Shown: positions 51,907-60,897, counted from the stretch's first letter. The stretch is DNA of 64,000 nt from DGNJ01 sp002388905 (GCA_036843405.1 DAITSJ010000007.1:1-64000); one strand, 5' to 3'. Numbers and translations: made by a program. Notes: generated by a model from the sequence alone, not told the origin.

Positions 51907-52577
51907 GATAGACCTCGCTGTTGGATTGTCCGGCACTGATGGCCGTGAATGGACTTGTCGGTTTCCGGATCGGGAGTCAGCGTTTCATCGGGTTCGGTGG
52001 AGATAGCCCTGCCAACGGTCAAAGCCTGCCGGAAATTTTCGGCCATGCGCCAACAGGCAAAATCCGGCGCCACGCCCAGGCCGTCCAGGAGTTTGGTGAA
52101 AAACGCACGGGCGGCCGCTGCCGCCGCAATATCAAAAATGTCCCCGTCGTCCAGTCCGGCTGCCTTCAGTGGCACAATATCGTCGGCGTCGATGGCTGAC
52201 GCGTCACGGGCCAGTTTGCGGGCATATCCGATAATGGCCCTGTTCGTATCGTCCAGGGGGCTGTTATCAGTATCGCCTGCTATGGCCAGAATTTCCTCCT
52301 CGGAAAAAAAGTCGGTGAGTGCCCGGCCATGGGCCAGGGCGCAGGCCGAGTTGCCGAGTTCGTGCGCCACGGCAAAGGTCACCAGCTCGAAGCGCACCGG
52401 GTCCATTGGCCGCTTGATGCCGGACAGCAGCTTTGCCCAAAGCGTCATGATTGCCGGGCGGTGGCTAAAGACCCTCGCATAGTTGGGTACATAGCCGTAT
52501 TTTCCCTGCTGCCGGGCATACATTTCCCGGACTTCTCCCCCGGCATGCGCCGGGGCGATGGTTTCGATAAATGCCAT
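51903..52577 (-). CDS. AhpD/CMD-family peroxidase-related protein lacking one active-site Cys
   Basis: This 224-residue protein starts MAFIETIAPAHAGGEVREMY and has VPNYARVFSHRP, typical of peroxidase-related AhpD-like proteins. The family relay Glu-x11-Cys-x2-Cys-x3-His appears as Glu64, Asn76, Cys79, His83: the first cysteine is replaced by Asn. A CxxC disulfide reductase role is therefore unlikely; a single-Cys or decarboxylase-like role remains possible. An AGGAGG stands 8 bases before the ATG. Confidence 0.85.
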   Translation of the reverse strand: MAFIETIAPAHAGGEVREMYARQQGKYGYVPNYARVFSHRPAIMTLWAKLLSGIKRPMDPVRFELVTFAVAHELGNSACALAHGRALTDFFSEEEILAIAGDTDNSPLDDTNRAIIGYARKLARDASAIDADDIVPLKAAGLDDGDIFDIAAAAAARAFFTKLLDGLGVAPDFACWRMAENFRQALTVGRAISTEPDETLTPDPETDKSIHGHQCRTIQQRGLS

Positions 52578-52597
52578 GCCGGAATCCTCCTCAGGGG

Positions 52598-52783
52598 TCA
52601 GGGTTGTTTTGAAAGCTGTACACACCACAGGGCGGCCATCAGGTAAAAGGCGGTTCGGTGCTGATGTGCGGCCAGGGCCTGACATTTGCCGGCCCAGCAT
52701 TGCTGTTTTTCGAGCGGTAACCGGCTGGCCAGTGACTTGCGTTTTTGCATATGGCGCTGGAGATGCTTGTCCCTGGTATCCAT
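52598..52783 (-). CDS. Small Cys-containing peptide in the cysK-grx run
   Basis: This 61-residue ORF starts MDTRDKHLQRHMQKRKSLAS. It is basic in its first half and has Cys-x4-Cys (QQCWAGKCQ) in the middle, then a hydrophobic LMAALWCVQL stretch with a third Cys. An AGGTGA ribosome-binding site overlapping the upstream gene's stop lies 5 bases from the ATG. The gene fits tightly between its neighbours (5 and 20 bases). I know no homologue. It could be a small regulatory or membrane-associated protein, or a modified-peptide precursor; nothing shows which. Confidence 0.65.
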   Translation of the reverse strand: MDTRDKHLQRHMQKRKSLASRLPLEKQQCWAGKCQALAAHQHRTAFYLMAALWCVQLSKQP

Positions 52784-52788
52784 AACGA

Positions 52789-53748
52789 TCACCTGTCGGT
52801 TGTATCCGTTCGGTAGTGGCCGATCTGTACTTCCTCGCCATGATCGGCGTAGTCCCCCGCGGCGCGCCGGGCGCGGAAATCGCCCCAGTTAATCCGCCGG
52901 TAACGGGCGGGGTTCTGCGCGCCAGTAGTGGCAGGGAGGGGCTGGTAATCGGCACTGTAGGCCGGATTGAAAAAGAACGGGGCGCTGTAGCGCTCCCGCG
53001 CCGGATTGGCGATCACTCGGTGCAAAGCCGCCCGGTAGCGGTCGTTGGACCAGACCTGCACGATATCGCCGATATTGACCACCAGGGCGTCGGCGCGGGG
53101 CGCCACCAGGTGCCAGTTATCTTCCCTGAACACTTCGAGGCCGGGCTGCCTGTCCTGCCAGAGCAGGGTGAGGGCCCCGGCATCGGTATGGTGGTTGATG
53201 CCCAGATGCCCGGAAGTCGGCACGGCAACACCCTCGGGGCGGGTCGGCCGGGGGCACCGGGGGTAGTAGTTCAGGCGCAGGAAGCTGGAGTGTTGCTGGA
53301 AAAAGCGGTCCAGGTCGTTGGCCGCCATACCCAGATTGACGGCAATGGCCGACAGAAGGCGGAACGCCAGTTTTTCGCAGGCACTGTAATAGGCGGTAAC
53401 CGCGGGCCTGAAGTCGGGCAGGGCCTGTGGCCATTGCGGTATCAACTGGTTGCCGTCAGCGGGGCCGTAATCGTAGATCTCCTTCCAGTCGCGGGTGTTC
53501 TTGGTCAGTTCCCGGTCATAAAAGCCCCAGGGGTTGGTGGCCGTGCGGGAAAGGGACCGCTTGTCGGCCCGGGGCAGGGCAAAAAAGTGGTGCATCTGCT
53601 CCCGCAATTTCCGGATAACGGGATCGGGGATACCGTGATCCACCACCTGAAAGAACCCCCAGTGCCGGCAGGCCAGATCCAGCCGTTGCAGTGTCTGCGG
53701 CTGGTGCAGGTGGCCGATGGAAATAACGGGGATCTGCTTGCTGTTCAT
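52789..53748 (-). CDS. 2-oxoglutarate/Fe(II) oxygenase, isopenicillin N synthase-like
   Basis: Non-heme iron oxygenase of the IPNS/DIOX family. The 319-residue product has an N-terminal DIOX_N domain (GFFQVVDHGIPDPVIRKL) and the iron ligands His-x-Asp in INHHTDAGALTLLWQD with the distal His in LHRVIANPARERYSAPFFFNP. The Arg-x-Ser binding 2-oxoglutarate is present as RYS. Family members hydroxylate or cyclise amino acids, peptides and flavonoids; the substrate here is unknown. It lies 11 bases after the CysK-Grx fusion gene. Confidence 0.9.
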   Translation of the reverse strand: MNSKQIPVISIGHLHQPQTLQRLDLACRHWGFFQVVDHGIPDPVIRKLREQMHHFFALPRADKRSLSRTATNPWGFYDRELTKNTRDWKEIYDYGPADGNQLIPQWPQALPDFRPAVTAYYSACEKLAFRLLSAIAVNLGMAANDLDRFFQQHSSFLRLNYYPRCPRPTRPEGVAVPTSGHLGINHHTDAGALTLLWQDRQPGLEVFREDNWHLVAPRADALVVNIGDIVQVWSNDRYRAALHRVIANPARERYSAPFFFNPAYSADYQPLPATTGAQNPARYRRINWGDFRARRAAGDYADHGEEVQIGHYRTDTTDR

Positions 53749-53759
53749 GGCGTTCGCCC

Positions 53760-55241
53760 TCAGGCGGTTTTTCTCGGTTGGACCCATTGGGGCAGCAGTT
53801 CCCGCGGCGCAAAGTGCGCCGGTACGCTGACCGGGATGCCGCAACCGGCCAGCTTGTCCGCCAGGGTGGCGTTGTCGAAGGCCTCGAAAACCTCGCTGCA
53901 GCCACCCATATGTTCGCCGCCGATAAAGATCTGCGGAATGGTGGGCGAACCGGTGCGTTGCCCAAGCACGGCGCGGATTTTTCCGCCCCGGTTATCCTGC
54001 TGGTAGGCTACGGAGTCCAGGTCGATGCTGCGGTAGGGGATCGCCAGGCGTTCGAACAGCTTGCGCACCGCCCAGCAGAACTCGCACCATTCCAGAGCGA
54101 ACATTACTACCGGCTCTTCGCTGACCACCTGTTCCACAAAAGCAGCCGCCTCCCGGGCCGGTTTCGGTGTGCGGGCGGCCGGCGGTGCGGCCGGGGTGGT
54201 ATCAAAGCGATAGTTGGAAGTGGATTCGGAGAGCGCCAGCTCCTCCTCTGTCATGGCTTCGCCGATATCGCCGAACAGTGGGGTGGACAGGTACCTTTCG
54301 CCGGTATCCGTGAGCATGCAGACAATATTGCTGCCCGGCGCGGCGCGCTCGGCAACCGCCAGGGCGCCGGCCAGGGTGGCGCCGCTGGAGATGCCCGCGA
54401 AAATCCCCTCCCGCCTGGCCAGTTCACGGGCGAGTCTGAGGGCGTCGTCGCCGGAGACCGGCACGATCTCGTCGACCAGCCCGTCACTGACCGCATCCTC
54501 CGCCAGTGTGGAGATAAAATCCGGGCTCCAGCCCTGCATCAGGTGGGGCCTGAAGTGGGGATGGCTGGCGCTTGGCGAGCCGTCTGTGTTCCTGGGCTGG
54601 GGAATACCACTGCCGAGAATCCGGGAATTGTCCGGTTCGGCCACCACAATCCGGGTTTCCGGGCTGTCCTGTTTCAGGCGACGGGCCACGCCTTTAAGGG
54701 TGCCCCCGGTGCCGAAGCCGGAAACCCAGTAATGGAGGGGCTCGCTCCCGAAATCCCGGAGAATCTCCACGGCCGTGGTACGGCTGTGAATATCGGCATT
54801 GGCCTCGTTGTCGAACTGCCGGCACAGGAACCAGCCGTGTTTTTTCGCCAGTTCTTCCGCCTTGGCCAGCATGCCGGTGCCTTTTTCGGCGGCGGGCGTC
54901 AGTACCACCCTGGCGCCCAGAAAGCGCAACAGCTTGCGTCGCTCCACGCTGAAGTTCTCCGCCATGGTGACCACCAGGGGATAACCCTTGCGGGCACAGA
55001 CCATGGCCAGGCCGATACCGGTATTGCCGCTGGTGGCCTCGATCACCGTCTGTCCCGGCCTGAGCCGGCCGGTTTTCTCCGCGTCCTCGATAACCGCCAG
55101 GGCCATGCGGTCCTTGATCGACCCCATGGGGTTGAAGGCTTCCACCTTGACATAGACGTTTACGCCCGCCGGAGCCAGTTCGTTGAGTCTCACCAGGGGC
55201 GTATTGCCGATGGTTTCGAGGATATTGTCGTAGCGTGCCAT
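53760..55241 (-). CDS. Cysteine synthase-glutaredoxin fusion
   Basis: The 493-residue protein joins two enzymes. Residues 1-335 are an O-acetylserine sulfhydrylase/cystathionine beta-synthase-like PLP domain: IGNTPLVRLNEL, PLP Lys43 in MGSIKDRMAL, EATSGNTGIGLAM, and GFGTGGTLKGVARRL. A Pro/Ala linker (345-365) leads to a glutaredoxin (368-470) with active site Cys386-Glu-Phe-Cys389, the cis-Pro in TIPQIFIGG and GGCSEVFEAF. Fusion implies thiol reduction coupled to cysteine or thiol-compound synthesis. It is first gene of a five-gene minus-strand run. Confidence 0.93.
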   Translation of the reverse strand: MARYDNILETIGNTPLVRLNELAPAGVNVYVKVEAFNPMGSIKDRMALAVIEDAEKTGRLRPGQTVIEATSGNTGIGLAMVCARKGYPLVVTMAENFSVERRKLLRFLGARVVLTPAAEKGTGMLAKAEELAKKHGWFLCRQFDNEANADIHSRTTAVEILRDFGSEPLHYWVSGFGTGGTLKGVARRLKQDSPETRIVVAEPDNSRILGSGIPQPRNTDGSPSASHPHFRPHLMQGWSPDFISTLAEDAVSDGLVDEIVPVSGDDALRLARELARREGIFAGISSGATLAGALAVAERAAPGSNIVCMLTDTGERYLSTPLFGDIGEAMTEEELALSESTSNYRFDTTPAAPPAARTPKPAREAAAFVEQVVSEEPVVMFALEWCEFCWAVRKLFERLAIPYRSIDLDSVAYQQDNRGGKIRAVLGQRTGSPTIPQIFIGGEHMGGCSEVFEAFDNATLADKLAGCGIPVSVPAHFAPRELLPQWVQPRKTA

Positions 55242-55476
55242 GGGGGCTCCCGTCTCGTTCCTGATGTTGTCTTCAGGGTGAGAATAGGGTCCCGGCGATG
55301 AAGCCAGCGTTTAAATCACCGTGGTATTTTCCATTTGCCCGGAAACCATCAGGTGGACCCCTTTTTCTGCGGTTGTCTGCAAGGGCTGCAAACCCTTACG
55401 GGATTACCGCTTTCACGCAAGAGGGCGTAAAATACAAACGGTTCTGCATCCGATAGAAACCAAGGGACAGGCTGGG
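55242..55476. promoter_or_regulatory. Divergent promoter region of the thiol/redox island
   Basis: The 235-base gap between the CysK-Grx gene and the AfsR/SARP-type regulator must promote both. It contains the inverted repeat AAGGG-ctgcaaa-CCCTT (55380-55398 region), a candidate operator. No clear sigma-70 boxes were assigned. Confidence 0.4.
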
Positions 55477-58422
55477 ATGGCAGAGGCACAACTGGAACTT
55501 CGTTTTCTCGGCGACCTGGCGGTGATTCGGGAAGGCGAGGTCTTGCCACTGCCACCATCCCGCAAGACCCGTGCCCTGCTGGCCTACCTGGCCATGAATC
55601 CCCGGCCGTTTCGCCGGGAAACCCTCTGTGAACTGTTGTGGGAAATCCCCGACGATCCGCGAGGCTCCCTGCGCTGGAGCCTGTCCAAGATTCGCGGGCT
55701 GGTGAATACCCGGGACCACGTCCGGATCGTGGCGGACCGCACCTTTGTCCGTTTCGATGACAGCCATGCGGGGATCGACGTCCGGAACCTCTACGCGCTG
55801 GCCGAAGGCAATCTGCAGGAAACCCCCATAGAGGCGCTGAAGACCGCAGCCGAAGCCTACCAGGGACTTTTCCTCGAGGGCCTGGAACTCACCAACTTCT
55901 ATACCTTTTACGCCTGGTGCGTGGCGGAACGGGAGAGGGTGACCCGGGCCCGGACCCGTATTCTCGAGGCCCTGGTTCAGCGGCTGCAGGACACCCCCGA
56001 GCAGGCTCTGGAGTACGCCCGGGCCCTGGTGATCAATTCCCCCTATGAGGAGGCCGCCCAAGCCAAACTGATCCGTCTGCTGGTGGAGTCCAATCGCCCC
56101 GACGAAGCGCAGCAGCAGTATCAGCTGGGTAAGCGCATGCTGGCGGAAGTCGGTGCGGAGACCTCCGGGGCACTGTTCCGGGCCTTGCGGGGTGCGCCCG
56201 GCAGTTCTGGCGGCAGGGCCGCGGCAAAGCCGGTAGCCCCCCGGCCGGAGCAGCACAGCGATCTGGTGGGTCGGGAAGACGAAATGGGCCGGCTGACCGC
56301 TCTCTATACCCGGGTCAAGGAGCAGCGCAACGCCCGATTTGCCCTGGTCAGTGGCGCCCCGGGTATCGGCAAAAGCCGGGTGCTGGACGCACTGGCGGCA
56401 CTGGGAGAGGAGGACAATGCCAAAGTGATGCGGGCCAGCGCCGTCGAGTCAGGTCGCCTCCGGCCCTTTGCCCTGTGGCTGGAGGCTCTGGCCGGGACAG
56501 TCGGCGACCGCTGGGGCAAACCTTTCACCGATCCGGACAACCGGGAGCAGTTGCTGGCGGATCTGGCGGAACTGGTGGCCCGGGAAACCGCCAGCGGCCC
56601 GGTTATCCTGGTGCTGGATGATTTCCAGTGGTGCGACGAATCCAGTGCCGCCGCCCTGGACCATGTGGCAAGGGCCAACCTTGACCAGCCACTGCTGGTG
56701 GTTATCGCCGGCCGGGAAAGCGAACTCAGCGACAACACCGCCACCCAGCGAACCTTCCGTTCTCTGCGGGCCGCGGGCCTGATGGAGGAGATCCGTCTCG
56801 GTCCATTGTCGCAGGAGGCAGTGCTGCAAATTATTGATGATCAGGCGCCGGCAGCCGAATGCCAACGCCTGAGCCGGGAGTGTGGCGGGAATCCCCTCAT
56901 GGCCATTGAGCTTGCCCGGGCCTGCGCTGCCGGGGAGGGCACCGGTTCCCTGGCGCAGCTGATCCGGGAGCGGCTGTCCCGTTTTGATCTCCAGGCGGTG
57001 GACCTTCTGCGCTGGGCGGCGGTGCTGGGGGGCCGTATCCATATCGCCACCCTGGCGGACATCGCGGATATGACACAGGAGACCGTTGGGGATGTGTTGG
57101 ACCAGGCCGTGCAAGAGGCCCTGCTGGTGCCCGTGGATTACGGTTTTCGTTTCTCTCACGACCTGGTGGCCCGCTGTATCTACAATGATATCTCACCCAC
57201 CCGGCAACGGGTGATGCACGGCAGGGTGGCCCGGCTGCTGGAAAAGGACACGGCACTGGACCTGGCCCAGGCCGCCGCTCTTGCCCACCATGCCTGCCTC
57301 AGCGGGGAAGCGCCACTCGCGGCCCGGGGCCTGGTGTCCGCCGGACGGCTATGCCTGCGTTTTTTCGCCAACCGGGAGGCGGTCAGCCTGGCCCGCAAGG
57401 GGCTGAGGCTGGCGCAGCAGCTCAACGACGGGGAGCGGGTGTGCCTGACACTGGAACTGGAAGAAATCCTGCTGACCGCGATGCCGCTGGAGGACTGGGA
57501 AAGCGCCGCCAGGCAGTACACCGACCTGGCCGAGCAGGCCCTGGACCATGGCGCCATCCACCACGCCCGGCTCGGCTACTATATGGCCAGCTATGTTCGC
57601 TGGTATCAGGGTCACTGGCACAGCGCCCGGGAGGATTCCCTGCAGGCGGAACGGGTGGCCCGCGGCGGCAGCGAGGAAGACCGGATCCAGGGCATGGCGG
57701 AGGCGGCCCGATGCCTGGCCATGCTGGAACAGGACCTGCCCCGTGCCGACGCCATGCTGATGGAAGCCCGTGCCCTGGCCCGGCGCCGGGGAATCAGCAT
57801 AGAGGCCATTCCCGCCGCCGGCGGCATGCTGCGTTACCATGAAAACCGCCTTGACGAGGCCGAGGAACTGTTCAAGGAAGCACGCACCCTGGCCAAAGGC
57901 ACGGGTAACCACATCGGTGAATTCCAGGCCAATGAGTACCTGGTGATGATCGACTTCGGGCGGGGTCGCTACCGGGCGGCCCTGGCGCGCTGCGGCGAGT
58001 TGATGGAACTGGGAGAGAAACTGCGGGAGGGGAGTGAGGCTCCTTTTGCCCGGGCGATGGAAGGACTGTGCCGTTATGCCCTGGAAGATGACAGCCAGGC
58101 GCTGGACGCAGCCCTGGACGATCTGCGCAATGCGGATGCCAAGCACCGCCTGGCTTGCGTCCTCAGCCGGGCTGCGTTGCTGGATAACGAGCGGGGACAC
58201 TACCGGGCGGCCCGCACCCGGGCGGAGGAGGCCCTGGCCTGCGCCGAGGCCCTGGACAGGGCGACGGAAATCATGCTTGCCCATATCGCCCTGGCCCAGG
58301 CCAACAGGCATGAGCGGGACGAATTGTCCTACCGCCACAGCCTGGCCGGCATCGCCGCCCTGGAGGGTGCCGCCGTGGCCGCCTGGGCGCGGGAGCGGGC
58401 CCGGCAGTTGGTTGAGGGATGA
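55477..58422 (+). CDS. AfsR/SARP-like regulator: winged helix, BTAD, AAA ATPase, TPR
   Basis: This 981-residue signalling regulator has an OmpR-like winged-helix domain (5-95: LRFLGDLAVIREG, RRETLCELLWEIPDDPR), then a bacterial transcriptional activation domain (100-240). An AAA/STAND ATPase follows, with Walker A GAPGIGKS (293-300) and Walker B VILVLDDFQW (376-385). TPR-like helices run from about 620 to the end. SARP/AfsR proteins usually activate nearby clusters in actinobacteria; they are less usual in gammaproteobacteria. The start MAEAQLELRF is conserved in style; the longer frame upstream is not. Confidence 0.9.
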   Translation: MAEAQLELRFLGDLAVIREGEVLPLPPSRKTRALLAYLAMNPRPFRRETLCELLWEIPDDPRGSLRWSLSKIRGLVNTRDHVRIVADRTFVRFDDSHAGIDVRNLYALAEGNLQETPIEALKTAAEAYQGLFLEGLELTNFYTFYAWCVAERERVTRARTRILEALVQRLQDTPEQALEYARALVINSPYEEAAQAKLIRLLVESNRPDEAQQQYQLGKRMLAEVGAETSGALFRALRGAPGSSGGRAAAKPVAPRPEQHSDLVGREDEMGRLTALYTRVKEQRNARFALVSGAPGIGKSRVLDALAALGEEDNAKVMRASAVESGRLRPFALWLEALAGTVGDRWGKPFTDPDNREQLLADLAELVARETASGPVILVLDDFQWCDESSAAALDHVARANLDQPLLVVIAGRESELSDNTATQRTFRSLRAAGLMEEIRLGPLSQEAVLQIIDDQAPAAECQRLSRECGGNPLMAIELARACAAGEGTGSLAQLIRERLSRFDLQAVDLLRWAAVLGGRIHIATLADIADMTQETVGDVLDQAVQEALLVPVDYGFRFSHDLVARCIYNDISPTRQRVMHGRVARLLEKDTALDLAQAAALAHHACLSGEAPLAARGLVSAGRLCLRFFANREAVSLARKGLRLAQQLNDGERVCLTLELEEILLTAMPLEDWESAARQYTDLAEQALDHGAIHHARLGYYMASYVRWYQGHWHSAREDSLQAERVARGGSEEDRIQGMAEAARCLAMLEQDLPRADAMLMEARALARRRGISIEAIPAAGGMLRYHENRLDEAEELFKEARTLAKGTGNHIGEFQANEYLVMIDFGRGRYRAALARCGELMELGEKLREGSEAPFARAMEGLCRYALEDDSQALDAALDDLRNADAKHRLACVLSRAALLDNERGHYRAARTRAEEALACAEALDRATEIMLAHIALAQANRHERDELSYRHSLAGIAALEGAAVAAWARERARQLVEG

Positions 58423-58426
58423 TGAA

Positions 58427-58957
58427 ATGGTCGATGTGATTGCCGAGCGATGGTTTGACCCGCCTCTGAGACAGGATGATGTCCTGGTCATGAGCCTGGA
58501 AGCCGGAGGCTGCTTTCGCCTCCATAAGATCCACTGGCAGCAGAGCCTGCTGGCCCTGGACGGCAGGAAGTTGATCTGCCATTTTACTGCCCCCGACCTG
58601 GAGTCCGTCCGTATCGCCTTCCGCCAGAACGATGCGGATGCATCCTGTCTCTGGTCCGGCACCGTCCATGTGGGTCCGGATGCGCCGCCGGCCAATGTGG
58701 TCGTTGAACGGCGCTTCGATAAGCCGGTGTCCCTGGCGGAGATCCAGGCCCGGGAAGATGCCAGTGCCTGGTGCCTGGAAATCCGGGGCGTCAGCTTTAC
58801 CCGTACTCTATTTTCCCTGGACCGCCGGCGCATGCTCTGCCTCTACCGCGCGCCGGATGCGGAGGCGGTGCGCCAGGCCCAGCGGGAGGCGGAGATGCCG
58901 GTGGAGTGTGTCTGGGCCTTCCAGCCTGTGGGGCCGGGTGACCTGCCCCCTTCCTGA
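58427..58957 (+). CDS. Tandem DUF4242-like protein
   Basis: The 176-residue protein has two copies of a ferredoxin-like alpha/beta module. Copy 1 (about 3-80) runs VIAERWFDPPL ... LLALDGRKLICHFTAPDLESVR. Copy 2 (about 86-165) runs VVVERRFDKPVSLAEIQARE ... FSLDRRRMLCLYRAPDAEAVR. This is the DUF4242 pattern (ER-F-P, D-R-MLC-Y-APDAE-VR). Some single-domain members bind nickel. It starts 4 bases after the regulator's stop, so it is probably coupled, and such proteins are often seen beside AfsR-type regulators. Confidence 0.8.
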   Translation: MVDVIAERWFDPPLRQDDVLVMSLEAGGCFRLHKIHWQQSLLALDGRKLICHFTAPDLESVRIAFRQNDADASCLWSGTVHVGPDAPPANVVVERRFDKPVSLAEIQAREDASAWCLEIRGVSFTRTLFSLDRRRMLCLYRAPDAEAVRQAQREAEMPVECVWAFQPVGPGDLPPS

Positions 58958-59065
58958 TTACCTCCAAATAACACGGCTGCTCCAACGCGGGCTTAAACGG
59001 TCCGGTTGCATCCTCTGGCTGTCCGGCAATGGCGTCGGCAACAATTCGCAAGAGAGGACGCAACC

Positions 59066-59626
59066 ATGACCGTGCAAACCGTGATCACAGACAACGGCGT
59101 TAATGTGGAGGCCCTGCTGGTTGCCCGGCAGGCCCTGGCCGAAGCGCCGGAAGCGGCACAATTCCGTTGGCGGGCCAGCTGCGAATGGGTGCGCGGTACC
59201 CATAGCTGTACCGCCGTGGAAGGCTTTTATGGCCTCGGGGAAGAGCAGCGCCACCGCAACACCTTCACTTTTGATGCGGACCATCCGGAGCTCTTCGCCT
59301 CCGACGACCGGGGCGCCACCCCGGTGGAATATGTGCTGGTGGGGCTGGCGGGCTGCCTGACAGCGGGTATCGCCTCGGTGGCCCAGAACCGGGGTATCCA
59401 GCTGCACTCGGTGACGGCCGTGCTGGAGGGCAGCATGGACGTGCAGGGAATTCTGGGCATGGACGCCGATGTGCGCAACGGCTTCGACGATGTGCGGGTG
59501 GTGTTCGAAATAGACGCCGATGCCTCCCGAGCAGACATCGAGGCCCTGGTGGCCCAGTCCCAGAAGCGCTCGGCGGTTTTCGACATCATCACCAACCCCA
59601 CCAATGTGCGGGTGGAGGTCAGGTAA
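59066..59626 (+). CDS. OsmC family protein
   Basis: OsmC/Ohr proteins are thiol peroxidases for organic hydroperoxides. The 186-residue product has RGTHSCTAVEGF, the TPVEYVLVGLAGCLTAGI helix with the conserved reactive Cys, and a C-terminal SQKRSAVFDIITNPTNVRVEV, all typical of the family. It starts MTVQTVITDNGVNVEALL after GAGAGGACGC. The stop overlaps the next gene's start (TAATG). Confidence 0.92.
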   Translation: MTVQTVITDNGVNVEALLVARQALAEAPEAAQFRWRASCEWVRGTHSCTAVEGFYGLGEEQRHRNTFTFDADHPELFASDDRGATPVEYVLVGLAGCLTAGIASVAQNRGIQLHSVTAVLEGSMDVQGILGMDADVRNGFDDVRVVFEIDADASRADIEALVAQSQKRSAVFDIITNPTNVRVEVR

Positions 59627-60897
59627 TGACCGTGCGGGAATGCCCACGGGTGGAGGTGGTGGTTATCGGCGCCGGCCACGCCGGCCTGGCCATGAGCTGG
59701 TGCCTGACGGGGCGGGGCATTGACCACGTGGTACTGGAACGCGGCCAGATCGCCAATGCCTGGCGCCAGGATCGCTGGGACTCCCTGCGGCTGCTCACCC
59801 CCAACTGGCAGTGCCGGCTGCCCGGCTACCGTTATAGCGGCCCCGACCCGGACGGCTTTATGGGCCGGGAGGAGGTGGTGGACTTTATCGCCGGCTATGC
59901 CGCAAACTTCCGGGCGCCGGTGCGCACCGGTGTGACGGTCACGGCTGTCAGTGCTTTCGGCGGCGGCTACCGGGTGAATACCGATTATGGGCCCTGGGAG
60001 TGCCGGGCGCTGGTGATCGCCACCGGCGCCTTTGCCGTGCCCCGTGTGCCGGCCATCGCCGACCGGTTACCGGCAACCATAGAGCAGTACACCGCCGGCA
60101 ATTACCGCAGCCCGGGACAACTTTGCGATGGGCACGTGCTGGTGGTGGGAGGGTCCGCCACTGGAGTGCAACTGGCGGACGAAATCCGGCGCAGTGGGCG
60201 CCAGGTAACCCTGGCGGTTGGGGAGCACGTGCGCCTGCCGCGCTGTTACCGTGGACGGGATATCCAGTGGTGGCTGGACGCCATCGGTGTTCTGGACGAG
60301 CGACACGACCAGGTGGATGACCTCCACCGCGCACGGCGGGTTCCTTCGCCCCAACTCTCGGGCGCGGCGACCCTGGACCTTAACGCCCTCCAGTCCCGGG
60401 GTGTCCGGGTGGTGGGACGGCTGGCGGGGTTCAGCGACGGCAGGGCGCAGTTCTCCGGTGGCCTGCGCAACCACTGTGCACTGGCGGATCTCAAGATGAA
60501 CCGCCTGTTCAGGCGCATCGACCAGTGGGCGCAGGCCCACGGGATGGACAATAACCTGCCGCCGCCGGAGGACTTTCCCGCCACCCGGGTGGACGACAAC
60601 CCCCTGCTGACGCTGGACCTGCATCGCCAGGGACTCCGGTCCCTGGTCTGGGCCACCGGGTTCCGCCCGGATTACTCCTGGCTCCGTGTGCCGGTGCTGG
60701 ATCGCAAGGGCAACCTGCGCCACCACGGCGGCGTGGTGGCGCCCGGGCTGTACGCACTGGGGCTGCCTTTTATGCGCCGGCGCAGCTCGAGCTTTATCCA
60801 CGGCACGGCGAACGACGCCCGGGAATTGTGCGCCCATCTGGTGGATTACCTGGAGAGCGAGTACCGACGGAGTAACTTCGCGGTGTCCATGGCTTAG
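59626..60897 (+). CDS. Flavin-containing monooxygenase-like oxidoreductase
   Basis: This 423-residue FAD/NAD(P)H oxidase has the Rossmann motif VVVIGAGHAGLAMSWCL (FAD), LERGQIANAWRQDRWDSLRLLTP (class B monooxygenase-like block), and a second nucleotide fold VLVVGGSATGVQLADE. The ATGF segment near SLVWATGFRPDYSWL is also typical. Substrates of this family include amines, sulfides and ketones; a sulfur compound would fit the neighbours but is inference. Its ATG overlaps the OsmC stop, so the two are coupled. Confidence 0.9.
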   Translation: MTVRECPRVEVVVIGAGHAGLAMSWCLTGRGIDHVVLERGQIANAWRQDRWDSLRLLTPNWQCRLPGYRYSGPDPDGFMGREEVVDFIAGYAANFRAPVRTGVTVTAVSAFGGGYRVNTDYGPWECRALVIATGAFAVPRVPAIADRLPATIEQYTAGNYRSPGQLCDGHVLVVGGSATGVQLADEIRRSGRQVTLAVGEHVRLPRCYRGRDIQWWLDAIGVLDERHDQVDDLHRARRVPSPQLSGAATLDLNALQSRGVRVVGRLAGFSDGRAQFSGGLRNHCALADLKMNRLFRRIDQWAQAHGMDNNLPPPEDFPATRVDDNPLLTLDLHRQGLRSLVWATGFRPDYSWLRVPVLDRKGNLRHHGGVVAPGLYALGLPFMRRRSSSFIHGTANDARELCAHLVDYLESEYRRSNFAVSMA

